Assembly: GCA_964563495.1 (NCBI GenBank)
Contig: CAZLYK010000077.1
Location: forward strand, 1 to 24,431
Source: CAZLYK01 sp964563495
Lineage (GTDB): Bacteria; Acidobacteriota; Blastocatellia; RBC074
Length of the DNA stretch: 24,431 nt
Reading direction: 5' to 3'
Below the pieces are notes generated by a model. That model was not told the origin of the DNA, ran no database searches, and worked only from the letters and a program-made list of their open reading frames with translations. Shown here in pieces: positions 22,606 through 24,431 of this stretch. Each line of letters opens with the position of its first letter. Position 1 is the stretch's first letter. Made by a program: the position numbers and the translations under genes.

Positions 22606-24315
22606 ATGGCAAAAGGGGAACCGTTTGACGCGATCATAGTCGGCTCGGGAGCTACCGGTGGTTGGGCAGCCAAAGTGCTGACCGAAAAAGGTCTACGCGT
22701 TGCCGTCCTTGAAGCCGGGCGCAAGTTGGACCCGACGAAGGATTTCACCGAACATCGATGGCCCTACGAATTGGAGTTTCGGGGCTTCGGCGACCGGCGC
22801 GAGATGCAACGGACCCAGCCAATTCAAAGCCTCTGCTACGCCTGCACTGAATATGGCCGGCAATTCTTCGTCAATGACCTGGAAAATCCTTATACCACGC
22901 CACCCGACAAACCATTCCGTTGGATTCGCGCCAGACAGGTGGGCGGGCGCACCATTCCCTGGGGACGCCTGACCTACAGGCTCTCAAATTATGACTTTAA
23001 AGCGGCGAGCCACGACGGATACGGCGAGGACTGGCCGATCAGTTACGAAGACCTCGCGCCGTACTATGACCTGGTCGAAGAATTCATCGGCGTAACCGGC
23101 TCTTATGAACAGATGCCGCAACTGCCGGATGGAAAGTTCCTCCCACCGATGGCACTGACCTGCGGCGAACAAGTCTTAAAAAAAGCTGTCGATGGTATGG
23201 GTGATCCACTGCGCCGCGTAATCATTGGTCGCGCGGCAATTCTTACCCGTCCGATTCACCCGGGGACGCCCGACGCTCGCGCCGCCTGCCACTGGTGCGG
23301 CCACTGCGACCGCGGTTGTTCGACCGGCTCTTACTTCAGCAGCCCGGCTTCAACCTTGCCGGCAGCCGCCCGGACCGGGCGCATGACATTGATAACCCAC
23401 GCGGTCGTCAGTCACGTCGTCGCCGACAAGCGCACGGGCAAGGCGAAGGGCGTCCATTACGTTGATGGGATAACCCGCGCACACCGTGAAGTTTTCGGGA
23501 AAGTCGTCCTGCTCTGCGCCGGCACTCTCGAATCGACTCGGATCATGCTCAACTCCGCTTCTTCACTCTACCCGAATGGGATCGCAAACAGTTCGAATGT
23601 GCTCGGCCATTACCTCATGGACCATGTCAAAAGGGGGGGCGCAAGCGGAACTCTCCCCATGCTCAACACAAAACATCTGGAGCCGGACGGTCGTGCCAAC
23701 AGCATCTACGTCCCACGCTTCAGAAATCTGAAGACCAGGCACGGGCGCTTCCTGCGCGGCTACGGCCTACAGGGTGGGTCAAGCCAATCGCTCTGGGAGC
23801 ACAGCAAAAACATCCCAGGCTTTGGTTCGCAATTTAAAGAGGCAGTACGAGGCGACCATCCATGGAATGTCAACCTCTCCGGCTACGGCGAATGTCTGGC
23901 GCGCTATGAGAATCAGGTTTCGCTTAACCGTGACGTGGTGGACGCCTGGGGCATTCCGGTCTTGCATATCGACATGGCATGGAGCGAGAACGAGCACGAG
24001 ATAGTCAAAGACATGGCCGAGATGTCCGAGGAGATGTTACTGGCCGCCGGAGCCGAGGATATCAGCGTCAGATCAGTGACGGATTCTCCTCCCGGATTCA
24101 GCATACACGAGGTAGGGACGGCGCGAATGGGCAATGATCCCGGGAAGTCGGTGCTCAATCGCTTCAATCAGTCATGGGACATGAAGAACCTCTTCGTCAC
24201 CGACGGCTCCTGTTTTGTTTCCAATGGCTGCCAGAATCCGACCCTTACTATGATGGCAATCACTGCCCGTGCCTGCGACTACCTGGTCGAGGAGTACCGC
24301 ACCGGCCGATTATGA
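22606..24315 (+). CDS. GMC family oxidoreductase with Cys-rich motif (glycoside 3-dehydrogenase-like)
   Basis: FAD-dependent glucose-methanol-choline oxidoreductase of 569 residues. The FAD Rossmann motif is GSGATGG (13-19) with Glu36 binding ribose. A cysteine cluster CHWCGHCDRGC (228-238) is characteristic of the subgroup that includes gluconate 2-dehydrogenase and glucoside 3-dehydrogenase large subunits, and is thought to hold an iron-sulfur cluster. The active-site pair is His501 (HEVGTARMG) and Asn544 (NPTLT). There is no signal peptide; known relatives are exported by hitch-hiking on a Tat-tagged small subunit (Gluconate_2-dh3), which is not in the window. The ATG at 22606 follows GAGAGG with 5-nt spacing and is preferred to GTG at 22600. 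The likely role is oxidation of sugars at C3, feeding the DUF1080 hydrolase. Confidence 0.9.
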   Translation: MAKGEPFDAIIVGSGATGGWAAKVLTEKGLRVAVLEAGRKLDPTKDFTEHRWPYELEFRGFGDRREMQRTQPIQSLCYACTEYGRQFFVNDLENPYTTPPDKPFRWIRARQVGGRTIPWGRLTYRLSNYDFKAASHDGYGEDWPISYEDLAPYYDLVEEFIGVTGSYEQMPQLPDGKFLPPMALTCGEQVLKKAVDGMGDPLRRVIIGRAAILTRPIHPGTPDARAACHWCGHCDRGCSTGSYFSSPASTLPAAARTGRMTLITHAVVSHVVADKRTGKAKGVHYVDGITRAHREVFGKVVLLCAGTLESTRIMLNSASSLYPNGIANSSNVLGHYLMDHVKRGGASGTLPMLNTKHLEPDGRANSIYVPRFRNLKTRHGRFLRGYGLQGGSSQSLWEHSKNIPGFGSQFKEAVRGDHPWNVNLSGYGECLARYENQVSLNRDVVDAWGIPVLHIDMAWSENEHEIVKDMAEMSEEMLLAAGAEDISVRSVTDSPPGFSIHEVGTARMGNDPGKSVLNRFNQSWDMKNLFVTDGSCFVSNGCQNPTLTMMAITARACDYLVEEYRTGRL

Positions 24316-24323
24316 TCGATATA

Positions 24324-24431
24324 GCAAATAGACAGGATTGACGGGATTTTTGCAGGATTAAACAAGATGCCCTGGAGGAGAAATGTTTTTGGTTAATGCT
24401 ATGACCTCTTCCCTGAAACCATCTTGTTCAA
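24324..24431. repeat. CAGGATT-family long inverted repeat, cut by window end
   Basis: Starting 9 bases after the GMC stop, the left arm runs from GCAAATAGACAGGATTGAC through AACAAGATG (24361-24369). CATCTTGTTCAA (24420-24431) pairs back to it with 11 of 12 positions. The loop (about 50 nt) differs from the loop of the two complete copies. The rest of the right arm is beyond the window. Confidence 0.8.

Overview
The window (about 24.4 kb, GC-rich, no rRNA, tRNA, CRISPR array or transposase gene seen) looks like a chromosomal segment of a soil- or sediment-type Acidobacteriota bacterium (Blastocatellia or Solibacteres-like). This is inferred from the mix of families: a DUF1587/1595/1592/1588/1585 multi-domain c-type cytochrome followed by a DUF1552 Tat protein and a secreted ankyrin protein, Tat-exported Gfo/Idh/MocA oxidoreductases, a DUF1080 protein and a cysteine-rich GMC oxidoreductase. 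Planctomycetota or Verrucomicrobiota share several of these families and are not excluded.

Layout. (a) 76-3167 (+): a compact three-gene run: Tat-exported Gfo/Idh/MocA oxidoreductase, small alpha/beta hydrolase, site-2 protease with CBS domains. (b) 3179-4168 (-): a CapA-type metallophosphoesterase, convergent with (a) and divergent from (c). (c) 4295-6595 (+): a large exported heparinase II/III-like polysaccharide lyase. (d) 6793-13201 (+): an exported-protein block of di-heme cytochrome-type DUF1592 protein, DUF1552 protein (ATGA overlap), ankyrin-repeat protein and a two-domain thioredoxin-like protein. (e) 13225-15499 (+): an AspC/TyrB aminotransferase and, behind its own TetR-type promoter/operator, an exported two-domain VOC protein. 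(f) 15599-16567 (-): a zinc-ribbon membrane protein. (g) 16763-18371 (+): two tandem crotonase-fold proteins, convergent with an MFS transporter on the minus strand (18358-19737). (h) 20120-24315 (+): DUF1080 (3-keto-glycoside hydrolase family), a second Tat-exported Gfo/Idh/MocA protein and a GMC oxidoreductase. Together they resemble a locus for oxidising sugars at C3 and cleaving the resulting 3-keto-glycosides.

The most striking non-coding signal is a family of long inverted repeats built from units of about 10-11 nt with a CAGGATT/CCGGATT core. It occurs as near-complete hairpins at 15504-15589 and 20908-21023 (43-bp perfect arms), as one cut by the window end at 24324-24431, and as partial copies at 24-47, 11979-12000, 14454-14467 and 16700-16719, all between genes. 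The loop of the 15504 copy is the reverse complement of the loop of the 20908 copy, so the family has an orientation and looks like a dispersed element rather than a set of ordinary terminators. A different 113-nt palindrome lies between the DUF1552 and ankyrin genes (10492-10604). Three promoters carry a palindrome inside or overlapping the core elements.

Coding starts were chosen by ribosome-binding-site spacing and signal-peptide position, so several genes are shorter than the longest open frame. Functions are family-level inferences from motifs read by eye.
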